Positions 51,899 to 60,688 of a stretch of 64,000 bases of DNA are shown here, in pieces (positions within the stretch are counted from its first letter, which is position 1; every line of letters starts with the position of its first letter). This stretch comes from Pseudomonadota bacterium (GTDB lineage: Bacteria > Pseudomonadota > Alphaproteobacteria > Rhizobiales > Aestuariivirgaceae): contig JAIUNJ010000001.1 of the NCBI GenBank assembly GCA_020161855.1, forward strand, positions 186,001-250,000. The letters are read 5' to 3'. Under the pieces are notes generated by a model. It had not been told where the DNA came from. It worked only from the letters and a program-made list of their open reading frames with translations, and ran no database searches. Both the position numbers and the translations under genes were made by a program.

Positions 51899-53533
51899 CT
51901 ATCGCCGCGCAAGGCCTTCAAGGAGTGTCGCCACCGCCTCGGCACCCGGATCAGTGATGCCTTGCAGCTTGACTGACGAGACATAGCTGGAGCGGCCGGC
52001 GCGGGCCCGCGTCATGTGGGCTGTCGCGTCGGCCCCGGCACGGGCCGCCTGTGCGGCCGATTGCACACTTTCGCCTTTGACAAGGGCTGCCAGGGCCGGC
52101 ACCAGAGCATCGACCATGGTCCGGTCGCCGGGCAAGGCGCCGCCATAAGCCATCATCTTGTCGAGACCTGCCTGCAGGGACTTGGGCCAGGACGCGCCCG
52201 AGGCCGCTGCATGACCCGCAGCAGCGAAGAGAATGGCCATCAACACACCGCTTGAGCCGCCCATGGAACGGGTGAAGGACCCGCTCGCGGCGGCAAAGAA
52301 CTGATCAAGCCTGGCCAGCGGCATGGTGTTGAGGTGATCGCGCAGGAAGCGCGCCGCCGTGGCAATGGTGGAACCTGTATCGCCATCGCCGACCTTGGCA
52401 TCGAGCGCGTTGAGCTTGCCTTCAGCATCGATCAGGATTTCACAGGCCTTGTCCACCAGCTTTGCCAGCTCCGGGTTCTTGCTGGCCTTGGCAGGCCTCG
52501 CCTTCATGGCCGCGGGCAATTTCACGAGCTTCGGCTTTGCGTGGAGCTTGACGCCGGGCCAGACCAGCGGCGCCGCCGGTGACTTCAGCGCAACCTCAAA
52601 CTCCGGCGTAAGTGGCAGGAGGCTGAGCGAGAAGCCATGCATATCGAGTGAAGTGACGAGATTGGCCGGACCGCAGACGAGCTTGATCTTCTTGCCATGG
52701 GGGCCCTTCAGCACTTCATTGGTGAGCAGGCTCATTTCCAGCGGCGTTGTCGAACCCAGATTGTTGACGAGCAGCGCATAGGAGCGCGCCGGACGGGCCG
52801 CCGCAAAGAGCTTGTCGGCAATGAGGTTCGCGGCGTGCTTGCCACCTTCAAAACCGATGAGATCGACACCCGGTTCACCGTGGATGCCGAGGCCCAGTTC
52901 GGCCTGGCCTTCCGGAACACGGTCTTCGCGGCCGATGCCGGGCAATGTGCAGGAGGTCAGGGCAATGCCGAGCGAGACAAGACCATCAGCCGCCTTCTGC
53001 GCCACCTTCGCCACCTTCTCGAGGCTCCAGCCCTTGGCCGCATAGTGGCCCGCGATCTTCTCGACAAACATGACGCCGGCAATGCCGCGCGGCTGGGCGA
53101 TATCAGGCAGGGCAATGTCGTCGCGGACGATGACGATGGCCACCTTCTTGCCGAGGGCGCGGGCACGCTCTGCCGCAAGGCCGAAGTTGAGCCTGTCGCC
53201 GGTGTAGTTCTTGAAGATCAGGAGGCAGCCGGCCTTGCCGGTCACGGCCATGATGGCGGCGAAGACCGCATCGACGCTGGGCGAGGCAAAGACCTCGCCG
53301 CAGACCGCAGCCGTGAGCAGGCCGGGGCCGACAAAACCGGCGTGGGCCGGCTCATGGCCTGAACCACCACCAGCCACCAGCGCCACCTGGCTGGGCTTGT
53401 GATCGGTGCGCAGGATCACCTTGATGCCCGGATAGCCGTCGAGGCGGGCCAGATTGCTGCCGCCGCTGGCACGCAGAAGGCCATCAAGTGCGTCGACAAC
53501 AAGGCTTTCCTTGGCATTGATGAATTGCGGCAT
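51899..53533 (-). CDS. Dihydroxyacetone kinase-type fused DhaK-DhaL kinase
   Basis: A 544-residue single-chain kinase. Start ATG 53533 has GGGGAGG upstream. The DhaK part (GGGSGHEPAHAGFVG, hemiaminal-forming histidine in GLGIHGEPG) is fused to a DhaL part (AKVGDGDTGSTI, which binds Mg-ATP through aspartates). Being ATP-dependent, it needs no PTS partner. Relatives phosphorylate dihydroxyacetone, glyceraldehyde or L-erythrulose (LerK in tetrose routes). It lies 81 bp after the glycerate kinase gene and probably ends that operon. Confidence 0.9.
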   Translation of the reverse strand: MPQFINAKESLVVDALDGLLRASGGSNLARLDGYPGIKVILRTDHKPSQVALVAGGGSGHEPAHAGFVGPGLLTAAVCGEVFASPSVDAVFAAIMAVTGKAGCLLIFKNYTGDRLNFGLAAERARALGKKVAIVIVRDDIALPDIAQPRGIAGVMFVEKIAGHYAAKGWSLEKVAKVAQKAADGLVSLGIALTSCTLPGIGREDRVPEGQAELGLGIHGEPGVDLIGFEGGKHAANLIADKLFAAARPARSYALLVNNLGSTTPLEMSLLTNEVLKGPHGKKIKLVCGPANLVTSLDMHGFSLSLLPLTPEFEVALKSPAAPLVWPGVKLHAKPKLVKLPAAMKARPAKASKNPELAKLVDKACEILIDAEGKLNALDAKVGDGDTGSTIATAARFLRDHLNTMPLARLDQFFAAASGSFTRSMGGSSGVLMAILFAAAGHAAASGASWPKSLQAGLDKMMAYGGALPGDRTMVDALVPALAALVKGESVQSAAQAARAGADATAHMTRARAGRSSYVSSVKLQGITDPGAEAVATLLEGLARR

Positions 53534-53614
53534 GGGTTCCTCCCCGTGATGATCTTTGTCGTTGTTGGCGCGCAACTATGCTGAGGACGCGCCAAAAAGC
53601 AATCGCGCGCGGGG

Positions 53615-54874
53615 CTATTCGATCAGGATGGCGCGGAAGTCGTTGACATTGGTCAGCGTCGGCCCGGTCACCACCTGATCGCCGAGCTTCTCAAAGAAAC
53701 TGTGGGCATCATTGTTGCCGAGCATGGCCCAGGCATCGAGACCGAGAGCCCGCGCCCTTGCCAGCGTATCGGGGGTGATCAGGGCGCCCGCCACCTCCCT
53801 TGCACCATCAATGCCGTCCGTGTCGGCGGCCAGGGCGTGGATGCCGTCCGCACCGTTGAGCTTGAGGGCGAGCGCCAGCAGGAACTCGACATTGCGCCCG
53901 CCAACGCCTGTACCCTTCACCGTCACGGTGGTCTCGCCGCCCGAGATCAATACGCAAGGCGGCCTGGCCGGCTGGGCAAAATTGCGCGCCTGCCGGGCCA
54001 TGCCGGCCATCATGAAGCCCATCTCCCGGGCTTCGCCCTCGAGCGCGTCTCCCAGGATCAGCGGTGCAATTCCGTGGGCACGCGCCACAGCAGCACCGGC
54101 CTCCAAGGAGGTTTGCGGTGAGGCGATGAGATGCGTCGTGGCGCGGGCCAGACGCGGATCGCCGGGCTTTGGTGTTTCATCGGCAGCGCGCTCCAGATGC
54201 CGGCGCACGGAGTCTGGCACGGCAATGCCGTATTTGGCGATAATGGCGCGGGCTTCAGCAAAGGTCGTCGGATCGGCAACCGTCGGCCCTGATCCGACAG
54301 CGGAAACATCATCGCCCGGGACATCGGAGATGACGAGGGTTTCAACGCGCGCCGGGAAGGCTGCAGCCGCAAGGCGGCCACCCTTGATGCGCGAGAGATG
54401 CTTACGCAGGCAATTCATCTCATGAATGGGTGCACCAGAGGCGAGAAGCGCCCGGTTCACAGCGCGCTTTTCCTCTGCCGTGATGCCCTCGGCGGCCAGC
54501 GACAGCAAGGCCGAGCCACCGCCCGAAACCAGCGCAATGACAAGATCATCGGCCGTCAGTCCCTGAACGCAAGCGAGCATCTCGGCTGCGGCAGCGGCAC
54601 CGGCGGCATCGGGCACGGGATGCGACGCCTCGACCACGCGGATCTGCCGGGTCTTTGCGCCATGGCCATAGCGCGTCACGACAAGGCCTTCGAGCGGCCC
54701 CTGCCAATGATCCTCAAAAACCCTGGCCATGGCGGCGGAGGCCTTGCCGGCACCGACGACAATGGTGCGGCCTTTGGGCGGCTGCGGCAGGAAGCGCGGC
54801 ACGGATTTCTCCGGCAGGGCCGCCGCCACGGCCGCGTCGAACATGGCCCGCAACAGCCCGCGGGCGTCAGTCAT
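53615..54874 (-). CDS. Glycerate 2-kinase (MOFRL family)
   Basis: A 419-residue MOFRL-type glycerate kinase, often annotated as TtuD or hydroxypyruvate reductase. It shows TIVVGAGKASAAMARVFE, LVSGGGSALLSLAAEGIT and a C-terminal LISGGETTVTVKGTGVGGRN. It phosphorylates D-glycerate to 2-phosphoglycerate. Its ATG overlaps the hydroxypyruvate isomerase stop by 4 bp. The pair links glyoxylate-derived three-carbon acids to glycolysis; glyoxylate carboligase and tartronate semialdehyde reductase are not in the window. Confidence 0.88.
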   Translation of the reverse strand: MTDARGLLRAMFDAAVAAALPEKSVPRFLPQPPKGRTIVVGAGKASAAMARVFEDHWQGPLEGLVVTRYGHGAKTRQIRVVEASHPVPDAAGAAAAAEMLACVQGLTADDLVIALVSGGGSALLSLAAEGITAEEKRAVNRALLASGAPIHEMNCLRKHLSRIKGGRLAAAAFPARVETLVISDVPGDDVSAVGSGPTVADPTTFAEARAIIAKYGIAVPDSVRRHLERAADETPKPGDPRLARATTHLIASPQTSLEAGAAVARAHGIAPLILGDALEGEAREMGFMMAGMARQARNFAQPARPPCVLISGGETTVTVKGTGVGGRNVEFLLALALKLNGADGIHALAADTDGIDGAREVAGALITPDTLARARALGLDAWAMLGNNDAHSFFEKLGDQVVTGPTLTNVNDFRAILIE

Positions 54875-55656
54875 AGAGAGAAGCCGTGATCGGCAATCCA
54901 GCGCAGGCCTTCGACGGTTGTCGTCCGCGGCTTGTATTCGCAGCCGATCCAGCCGGTGTAGCCGATGGCATCGATATGGTTGAGCACATGGCGGTAGTTC
55001 ACTTCACCAGTGCCCGGCTCGAAGCGCTGCGGCGCATCGGCGATCTGGATATGGCCGATGCGCGGCAGGAGGCGCTGCACGGTGGCCGAGATCTCACCCT
55101 CCATGCGCTGCATATGATAGACATCATACTGCAGCCAGATATTGGATGAGCCGACCCGATCGAGCATGGCGATGCCGTCGCTGCTGCGGTTGAGAAGGAA
55201 GCCCGGAATATCGACGACGTTGATCGGCTCGACGAGAAGCTGGACACCTTCCTTGCCAAGCGCATCGGCGGCGATGGCGAGATTGGAAGCCAGCGTGCCG
55301 AGCGCTGCCTCGCGATCGAGGCCCTGCGGCTTGATGCCGGACAGGCAGTTGATCTTCCGGCAATTCACGGCCTTGGCATATTCCAGCATGCGGCCGATGC
55401 CGCTGCGGAATTCATCCTCGCGGCCCGGGAGGCAGGCGATGCCGCGCTCACCCTTGTCAAAATCACCGGGCGGCAGATTGAAGAGAATGACCTCAAGGCC
55501 ATTGTCCTTCACCCGGTCAGCGATGTCCTTGACCGCGAAGGCATAGGGAAACTGGAACTCGACCGCCTTGAAACCGGCGGAACGGGCAGCGGCGAAACGT
55601 TCCAGAAAGGGGACTTCCGGAAACATGAGCGAGATGTTGGCGGCAAACTTTGGCAT
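54871..55656 (-). CDS. hyi: Hydroxypyruvate isomerase
   Basis: A 261-residue TIM-barrel enzyme starting at MPKFAANISLMFPEVPFLERF, with the ATG sharing its A with the allantoinase stop (TGATG). Family marks are FQFPYAF, EPINVVDIPGFLLNR, QYDVYHMQRMEG and GCEYKPRTTT. It converts hydroxypyruvate and tartronate semialdehyde. Closely related OtnI proteins act on 2-oxo-tetronate, so that is the main alternative. Position after purine genes favours glyoxylate use. Confidence 0.87.
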   Translation of the reverse strand: MPKFAANISLMFPEVPFLERFAAARSAGFKAVEFQFPYAFAVKDIADRVKDNGLEVILFNLPPGDFDKGERGIACLPGREDEFRSGIGRMLEYAKAVNCRKINCLSGIKPQGLDREAALGTLASNLAIAADALGKEGVQLLVEPINVVDIPGFLLNRSSDGIAMLDRVGSSNIWLQYDVYHMQRMEGEISATVQRLLPRIGHIQIADAPQRFEPGTGEVNYRHVLNHIDAIGYTGWIGCEYKPRTTTVEGLRWIADHGFSL

Positions 55657-56567
55657 CAAGGCCGATGGTGATCGTGCCAATGGCGGGCAATGTCAATGCG
55701 CCGCGGAATCCATACACGATCCTTTTCAAGGATATAGTCGATGAAGCGGGCGATTCCGAGCGCCCGGCCCGGCCGCCCGGCCAGGCGGCAGTGGAGGCCC
55801 ACCGACATCATCTTGGGCGAGCCGCGGCGGCCCTCCTCATAGAGGCAATCGAAGCTGTCCTTGAGATACTGGAAGAAGTGATCGCCAGTATTGAAGCCCT
55901 GCGGCGTGGCAAAGCGCATGTCGTTGGCGTCGAGCGTGTAGGGAATGATGAGATGCGGGGCACCGTCTGCCTTGCGCAGCCAGTAGGGCAGATCATCGGC
56001 ATAGTCGTCGGAGGAATAGAGAAAGCCGCCCTGCTCCATGACCAGCCGCGTCGTGTTCATGGAGCAGCGCCCCGTGTACCAGCCCAGCGGCTTCTCGCCC
56101 GTCACCTCTGCATGAAGGCTGATCGCCTCGGCGATCTGCTGGCGCTCGACCTCTTCGGGCATATCCTTGTGCTCGACCCATTTGAGGCCATGCGAGGCGA
56201 TCTCCCAGTCTGCCTCCTTCATGGCCGCCACCTGATCGGGTGAGCGCATCAGCGCCGTGGCCACGCCATAGATGGTGAGCGGCACCTTGCGCCCGGTAAA
56301 TAGGCGCCAGAGGCGCCAGAAGCCGGCGCGCGCGCCATACTCATAGATTGATTCCATGTTCCAGTGGCGCTGACCGGGCCAGGGCTGGGCGCCGACAATC
56401 TCGGAGAGAAAGGCTTCCGAGGCGGCATCGCCATGGAGGATGTTGTTCTCGCCGCCCTCTTCATAGTTGAGGACAAACTGCACGGCCACATAAGCACCCC
56501 CCGGCCACCTGGGATCGGGAATGGCGCGGCCGTAGCCCTTCATGTCACGTGGATAGGGAACGCTCAT
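55656..56567 (-). CDS. puuE: Allantoinase of the polysaccharide-deacetylase type
   Basis: A 303-residue protein starting at MSVPYPRDMKGYGRAIPDPRW (ATG 56567, overlapping the guanine deaminase by 23 bp). FVLNYEEGGENNILHGD, IASHGLKWVEHKDM and SSDDYADDLPYW are the marks of PuuE-type allantoinase, which hydrolyses allantoin to allantoate without resembling the amidohydrolase allantoinases. It takes the product of UraD two genes upstream. Confidence 0.9.
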   Translation of the reverse strand: MSVPYPRDMKGYGRAIPDPRWPGGAYVAVQFVLNYEEGGENNILHGDAASEAFLSEIVGAQPWPGQRHWNMESIYEYGARAGFWRLWRLFTGRKVPLTIYGVATALMRSPDQVAAMKEADWEIASHGLKWVEHKDMPEEVERQQIAEAISLHAEVTGEKPLGWYTGRCSMNTTRLVMEQGGFLYSSDDYADDLPYWLRKADGAPHLIIPYTLDANDMRFATPQGFNTGDHFFQYLKDSFDCLYEEGRRGSPKMMSVGLHCRLAGRPGRALGIARFIDYILEKDRVWIPRRIDIARHWHDHHRP

Positions 56568-57840
56568 GAACCTTCTCGCCTGCAATGTAGGTCGCGGAGA
56601 CCGCCCGGTCATCGCCCAGGATGAGAAGGGCGAAGAGCACGTCTTCCAGCGTTTCGGACACCTCGTGACGGGCCGCAAGAACCGGCGTGGCCTCCGGATC
56701 CAGCACGGCAATGTCGGCAAATTTGCCGGCCTCAAGAGAACCTGTTTCGCCGGCCATGTGAAGCCGCGCAGCATTTCCGATTGTCGCCATGGCGAAGAGC
56801 TCCACGGCCTTCGGCTTGTAGCCCGACAGCATCTGCACCTTGTAGGCCTCACCCATGGTGGCGAGCATGGAATAGCTTGTGCCACCGCCCACATCCGTTG
56901 CCAGCGCCAGATCCACAGGCCGCGCCGCCTTGCGCAGATGCGGCATCGACATGAGGCCGGAGCCAAGGAAGGTGTTCGAGGTCGGGCAATGGATTACCGT
57001 GCAGCCTGCCTCATGCATGCGCCCGGCCTCGCGCTCACCGAGATGGACGCCATGGGCGAAAAGCGAGCGCGGCGACAACAGGCCAAAGCGATCATAGACA
57101 TCGGTATAATCCCGGGCCTGCGGGAAGAGTTCCTTGACGAAGGCAATCTCACCAGGACTTTCGGAGATGTGGGTCTGCATCAGGGCATCCGGCAGTGACG
57201 CCAGCAATTCGCCCGAGAGCCTGAGCTGCGCCTCGCTGGAGGTGATGGCGAAGCGAGGCGTAACGGCGTAGCGGAGACGCCCCTTTGCATTCCAGGCCCT
57301 GTAAAGTTCCTCGCTCTCGCGCGCGCCCGTCTCCGGCGTGTCGTGGACGGCCGGAATGGCGTTGCGGTCCATCATGGTCTTGCCGGTCACAAGCGCCATG
57401 TTGCGCCGGGCCGCCGCTTTGAAGAGCTCATCTGCGCAGGCCTTATGAACGGAACAGAAGGCAAGGGCCGCCGTAGTGCCATGCGCAGCCAGCCGGGACA
57501 GAAAGATATCGGCTGCCGCTGCTACATGATCGCGGTCGGCGTAGCGCGCCTCTTCCGGAAAGGTGAAGCGATGCAGCCAGTCGAGCAGGTCTTTGCCGGG
57601 CGCCGCCAAGATGCGGTATTGTGGAAAATGAATGTGCGCGTCGATGAAGCCAGGCGCGACCAGCCTGTGGCCGTGATCCTCGACCTTCCACGTGGCATAG
57701 GCGTCCGGAAGCTTGTCGATGCTGCCGGTCCAGGCAATACGGCCATCGTCCGCAACGGCGACAACGCCCTTCTGGTGATGAACCACCGACTGTCCATCTG
57801 CAGCAAAGGACAGAGTCTGGCCCCGGATCAGCTTGCTCAT
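56545..57840 (-). CDS. guaD: Guanine deaminase
   Basis: A 431-residue amidohydrolase. The zinc motif is FIDAHIHFPQYRI, followed by QTHISES, HCPTSNTFLGSG and TDVGGGTSYSM. It deaminates guanine to xanthine. It overlaps UraD by 4 bp upstream and PuuE by 23 bp downstream, in the purine operon. Xanthine dehydrogenase, needed for the next step, is not in the window. Confidence 0.92.
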   Translation of the reverse strand: MSKLIRGQTLSFAADGQSVVHHQKGVVAVADDGRIAWTGSIDKLPDAYATWKVEDHGHRLVAPGFIDAHIHFPQYRILAAPGKDLLDWLHRFTFPEEARYADRDHVAAAADIFLSRLAAHGTTAALAFCSVHKACADELFKAAARRNMALVTGKTMMDRNAIPAVHDTPETGARESEELYRAWNAKGRLRYAVTPRFAITSSEAQLRLSGELLASLPDALMQTHISESPGEIAFVKELFPQARDYTDVYDRFGLLSPRSLFAHGVHLGEREAGRMHEAGCTVIHCPTSNTFLGSGLMSMPHLRKAARPVDLALATDVGGGTSYSMLATMGEAYKVQMLSGYKPKAVELFAMATIGNAARLHMAGETGSLEAGKFADIAVLDPEATPVLAARHEVSETLEDVLFALLILGDDRAVSATYIAGEKVHERSLST

Positions 57841-58334
57841 GGCGCGACCCTGTCTTCGATGCGGAAGCGGAAGATGCGCATGACCTGTGTCAGCGCCATC
57901 TCGAACTCCTGCTCCCTGCTGTTGTGCACGCGCGCCTCAAAGCTCTCAAGGATCTGGTGCTTGTCCGCACCCTTCACTGCAAAGATGAAGGGAAAACCGA
58001 AGCGCTCCTTGTAGAGCGAATTCAGGCTGGTGAAGCGGGCAAACTCCTCTGCCGTCAACGTGTCGAGACCAGCGCCCTGCTGTTCGCGATTGGAATCATC
58101 GGTGAGCCGCGCACGCGTTGCCAGATCGGGATGGGCACGGATCAGGGCCAGTTGCCTGTCCGGCGGCGCGGCGCGCAAGGTGCGCTCAAAGGCTGCAATC
58201 ATGGCATCGCGTCCCCCGAAGGGACGTGATACGGCAGCGGCGGCGGCCACCCAGGGCGAATGCTCGGCGACATCACCGAAAGCGGCAACGAAAGCCTCAG
58301 GCGGCAACGAATTGACTTCGGCAAGCGTCTTCAT
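57837..58334 (-). CDS. uraD: OHCU decarboxylase
   Basis: A 165-residue helical enzyme that decarboxylates 2-oxo-4-hydroxy-4-carboxy-5-ureidoimidazoline to S-allantoin. EVNSLPPEAFVAAFGDVAEHSPWV contains the catalytic histidine, and LNSLYKERFGFPFIFAVKG is the family signature. The usual partner, 5-hydroxyisourate hydrolase (PucM), is not visible, so it is encoded elsewhere or the step is spontaneous here. Confidence 0.92.
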   Translation of the reverse strand: MKTLAEVNSLPPEAFVAAFGDVAEHSPWVAAAAAVSRPFGGRDAMIAAFERTLRAAPPDRQLALIRAHPDLATRARLTDDSNREQQGAGLDTLTAEEFARFTSLNSLYKERFGFPFIFAVKGADKHQILESFEARVHNSREQEFEMALTQVMRIFRFRIEDRVAP

Positions 58335-59530
58335 TGTGTGTCGAGCCAGGCGCCAAGCTTGGCGCGCTCTTCATCGGTCATCGCCGTCTTGTTGCCGAGC
58401 GGCATGGCGCGCGAGAAGACAGCCTGCGCCAGGACCTGCTGTTTATGGCGGCGCAGCTCATCCAGCGTTTCCAGGGCAATATCCTTCGGCGCGGCTTTGA
58501 CGGTGGGATCAAGCGGCTTTGCGGAGTGGCAGGCGGCACAGCGGCTCTGCGCGATCGACAGTGCTTCTTCGTCAGTGACGGTGCCGGAGAATGTCGGACG
58601 CGCCGTGGGTGCGGTCAGCATCATGGCGAGCACCAGCGCGCCTGCGATGACGGGAAGCACCCAGGCGATATCCTTCTGGTCGTCACCCACCTCGGTGCGC
58701 ACCAGATAATGACGCAAGGCAGCGCCGCCGACGACCACGAGGCAGATCAGGATCCAGCTTTGCGGATGGCCGGTGAGAAAGGCATAGTGGTTCGACACCA
58801 TCATCAACAGCACGGGCAAGGTGAGATAGGTGTTGTGCAGCGAGCGCTGCTTGCCCATGGCGCCGAACTTCGGGTCCGGCGCTTCGCCACGCATCAGGGC
58901 AGCAACGATCTTTCTCTGGTTCGGAATGATCACCATGAAAACATTGGCGGCCATCATGGTGCCGATGAAGACGCCGACATGAATCCAGGCGCCACGGCCC
59001 GAGAAGACATGGGTGAAGCCATAGGCGGCACCGGCAATGAGCAGGATCAGGCCGGCAAGCAGCCAAGTGGGATGATTGATGGCGAGCTTGCGGCAGAGGA
59101 CATCATAGACAATCCAGCCGCCGGCAATGGCAGCGAGCGAGATGCCGATGGCCTGCATGTCGCTCAACGGCATGATTGCCGGATCCACAAGAAAACTCCC
59201 GGCATTCAGATAATACTGAACCACGAGCAGCGAGAAGCCGGTGACCCAGGTGAGATAGGCCTCCCATTTAAACCAGGTCAGATGATCGGGAAGCGACGAC
59301 GGTGCCGAGAGATATTTCTGCACATGATAGAAGCCACCGCCATGGACCTCCCAGGCCTCGCCGCGGACACCGGCCGGAAGGCCCTCACGCGTCTGCAAGG
59401 AGAAGTCGAGGGCGACAAAATAGAAAGACGTGCCGATCCAGGCGATGCCGGCAATCATGTGGCCCCAGCGCAGAAGCAGGTTGAGCCAGTCGGCAATGAA
59501 GGGATCGATCACGTCTGCAGCTTCCCGCAA
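58331..59530 (-). CDS. puuD: Membrane-bound urate oxidase with cytochrome c domain (PuuD type)
   Basis: A 399-residue protein with about eight membrane helices in the N-terminal 300 residues (WGHMIAGIAWIGTSFYFVALDF, LIAGAAYGFTHVFSGRG) and a C-terminal haem-binding motif CAACH near residue 335. PuuD-type urate oxidases pass electrons to the respiratory chain instead of making hydrogen peroxide. It lies after the BMP-type importer and overlaps UraD by 4 bp, matching the urate to allantoin order. Confidence 0.9.
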   Translation of the reverse strand: MREAADVIDPFIADWLNLLLRWGHMIAGIAWIGTSFYFVALDFSLQTREGLPAGVRGEAWEVHGGGFYHVQKYLSAPSSLPDHLTWFKWEAYLTWVTGFSLLVVQYYLNAGSFLVDPAIMPLSDMQAIGISLAAIAGGWIVYDVLCRKLAINHPTWLLAGLILLIAGAAYGFTHVFSGRGAWIHVGVFIGTMMAANVFMVIIPNQRKIVAALMRGEAPDPKFGAMGKQRSLHNTYLTLPVLLMMVSNHYAFLTGHPQSWILICLVVVGGAALRHYLVRTEVGDDQKDIAWVLPVIAGALVLAMMLTAPTARPTFSGTVTDEEALSIAQSRCAACHSAKPLDPTVKAAPKDIALETLDELRRHKQQVLAQAVFSRAMPLGNKTAMTDEERAKLGAWLDTQ

Positions 59531-59534
59531 AAAT

Positions 59535-59560
59535 GCCGGGTGCCAGTTACGACACCCGGC
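59535..59560 (-). terminator. Hairpin after the BMP-family binding-protein gene
   Basis: GCCGGGTG (59535-59542) pairs with CACCCGGC (59553-59560) around a 10-base loop, 19 bp past the binding-protein stop. On the minus strand a short TTTT run follows. It looks like a leaky terminator before the urate oxidase gene. Confidence 0.7.
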
Positions 59561-59579
59561 ACTATGAGTTCAGAACCGC

Positions 59580-60653
59580 TTATTGCGGCAGCTTGTCGTC
59601 AATACCCTTGACGTACCAGTTCATGCCTAGGATGTCGCCATCGGAAAGCGGCTTGCCGGCTTCACCGACAACCGTTCCGTCCTGCCTGGTGATCGGGCCG
59701 GTGAAGGGATGCAGCTTACCAGTCTTGATCGCTTCCGCGGTCTCGGTGGCCATCTTGGCCACGTCTTCCGGCATGTTGGTGTAGGCTGCCATGGCAACTT
59801 CACCGTCGTTCATGCCACCCCAGTACTGGCCCGAGGTCCAGGTCCCGTCCATCACGGCCTTCACGCTCTTGATGTAGTGCGGAGCCCAATCATCCACGAT
59901 CGCCGTCAACTGCGCCTTGGGGGCGAACTTGATCATGTCAGAAGCCTGGCCGAAGCCCTGGGCTCCCACTTTCTCAGCTTCCTGCAGAGGTGCTGTCGAG
60001 TCGGTGTGCTGAACCATGATGTCGGCGCCCTTGCTCAGAAGGACCTTGGCCGCATCGGCTTCCTTGCCCGGATCAAACCAGCTGTTGATCCAGATGATCT
60101 CGACCTTGAAGTCGGGATTGACCGACTGCGCACCCAGCATGAAGGCGTTGATGCCGGAGATCACTTCCGGAATCGGCACAGAGACAATGTAGCCCGCCTT
60201 GCCGGTCTTCGACACCTTGGCGGCGATCTGGCCGATCACGTAGCGGCCTTCGTGGAACTTGGCATTGTATGTGCCAAGGTTCGGCGCCGTCTTGTAGCCC
60301 GTGGCGTGCTCGAACTTCACATCGGGGAACTTGGCCGCCACTTTCAGCATGGGCTCCATATAGCCGAAGGACGTGCCGAAGATGAGGTTGCAGCCTTCAC
60401 GGGCAAGGCGCTCGAAGGTCTTCTCGGAATCGGCTTCAAGCACGTTCTCGACATAGACGGTTTCGACCTTGTCGCCGAATTCCTTCTTCACGGCCTCAAG
60501 GCCCTGATGGTGCTGGTAGGACCAGCCGAAGTCGCCGATCGGACCGATATAGGTCCAGCAGGCCTTGACCTTGTCCATCGCCGCTTCGGCCGAAGCCGAG
60601 GCAGCGCCGAGTGCCAGTGCGGCAGCAGCGGCGGTCATCAAGAATTTTCTCAT
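59580..60653 (-). CDS. BMP-family ABC transporter substrate-binding protein
   Basis: A 357-residue protein starting at MRKFLMTAAAAALALGAASAS (ATG 60653), a Sec signal peptide without a clear lipobox. The mature part (VKACWTYIGPIGDFGWSYQHHQGLE, IFGTSFGYMEPML, IMVQHTDSTAPLQEAE) is a Med/BMP-type protein; the group binds purine nucleosides and related compounds. Its place ahead of urate and guanine genes suggests a purine base, nucleoside or urate ligand. Confidence 0.9.
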   Translation of the reverse strand: MRKFLMTAAAAALALGAASASAEAAMDKVKACWTYIGPIGDFGWSYQHHQGLEAVKKEFGDKVETVYVENVLEADSEKTFERLAREGCNLIFGTSFGYMEPMLKVAAKFPDVKFEHATGYKTAPNLGTYNAKFHEGRYVIGQIAAKVSKTGKAGYIVSVPIPEVISGINAFMLGAQSVNPDFKVEIIWINSWFDPGKEADAAKVLLSKGADIMVQHTDSTAPLQEAEKVGAQGFGQASDMIKFAPKAQLTAIVDDWAPHYIKSVKAVMDGTWTSGQYWGGMNDGEVAMAAYTNMPEDVAKMATETAEAIKTGKLHPFTGPITRQDGTVVGEAGKPLSDGDILGMNWYVKGIDDKLPQ

Positions 60654-60688
60654 AGTCAGTCTCCCTCTCAGTGGTTTTGCTTTCAGAA

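Noticed and set aside
7543-59560. The five hairpins as copies of a REP-like repeat or as a CRISPR-like array
   Set aside because: Arm sequences differ completely between sites and each is single. They share position, not sequence.
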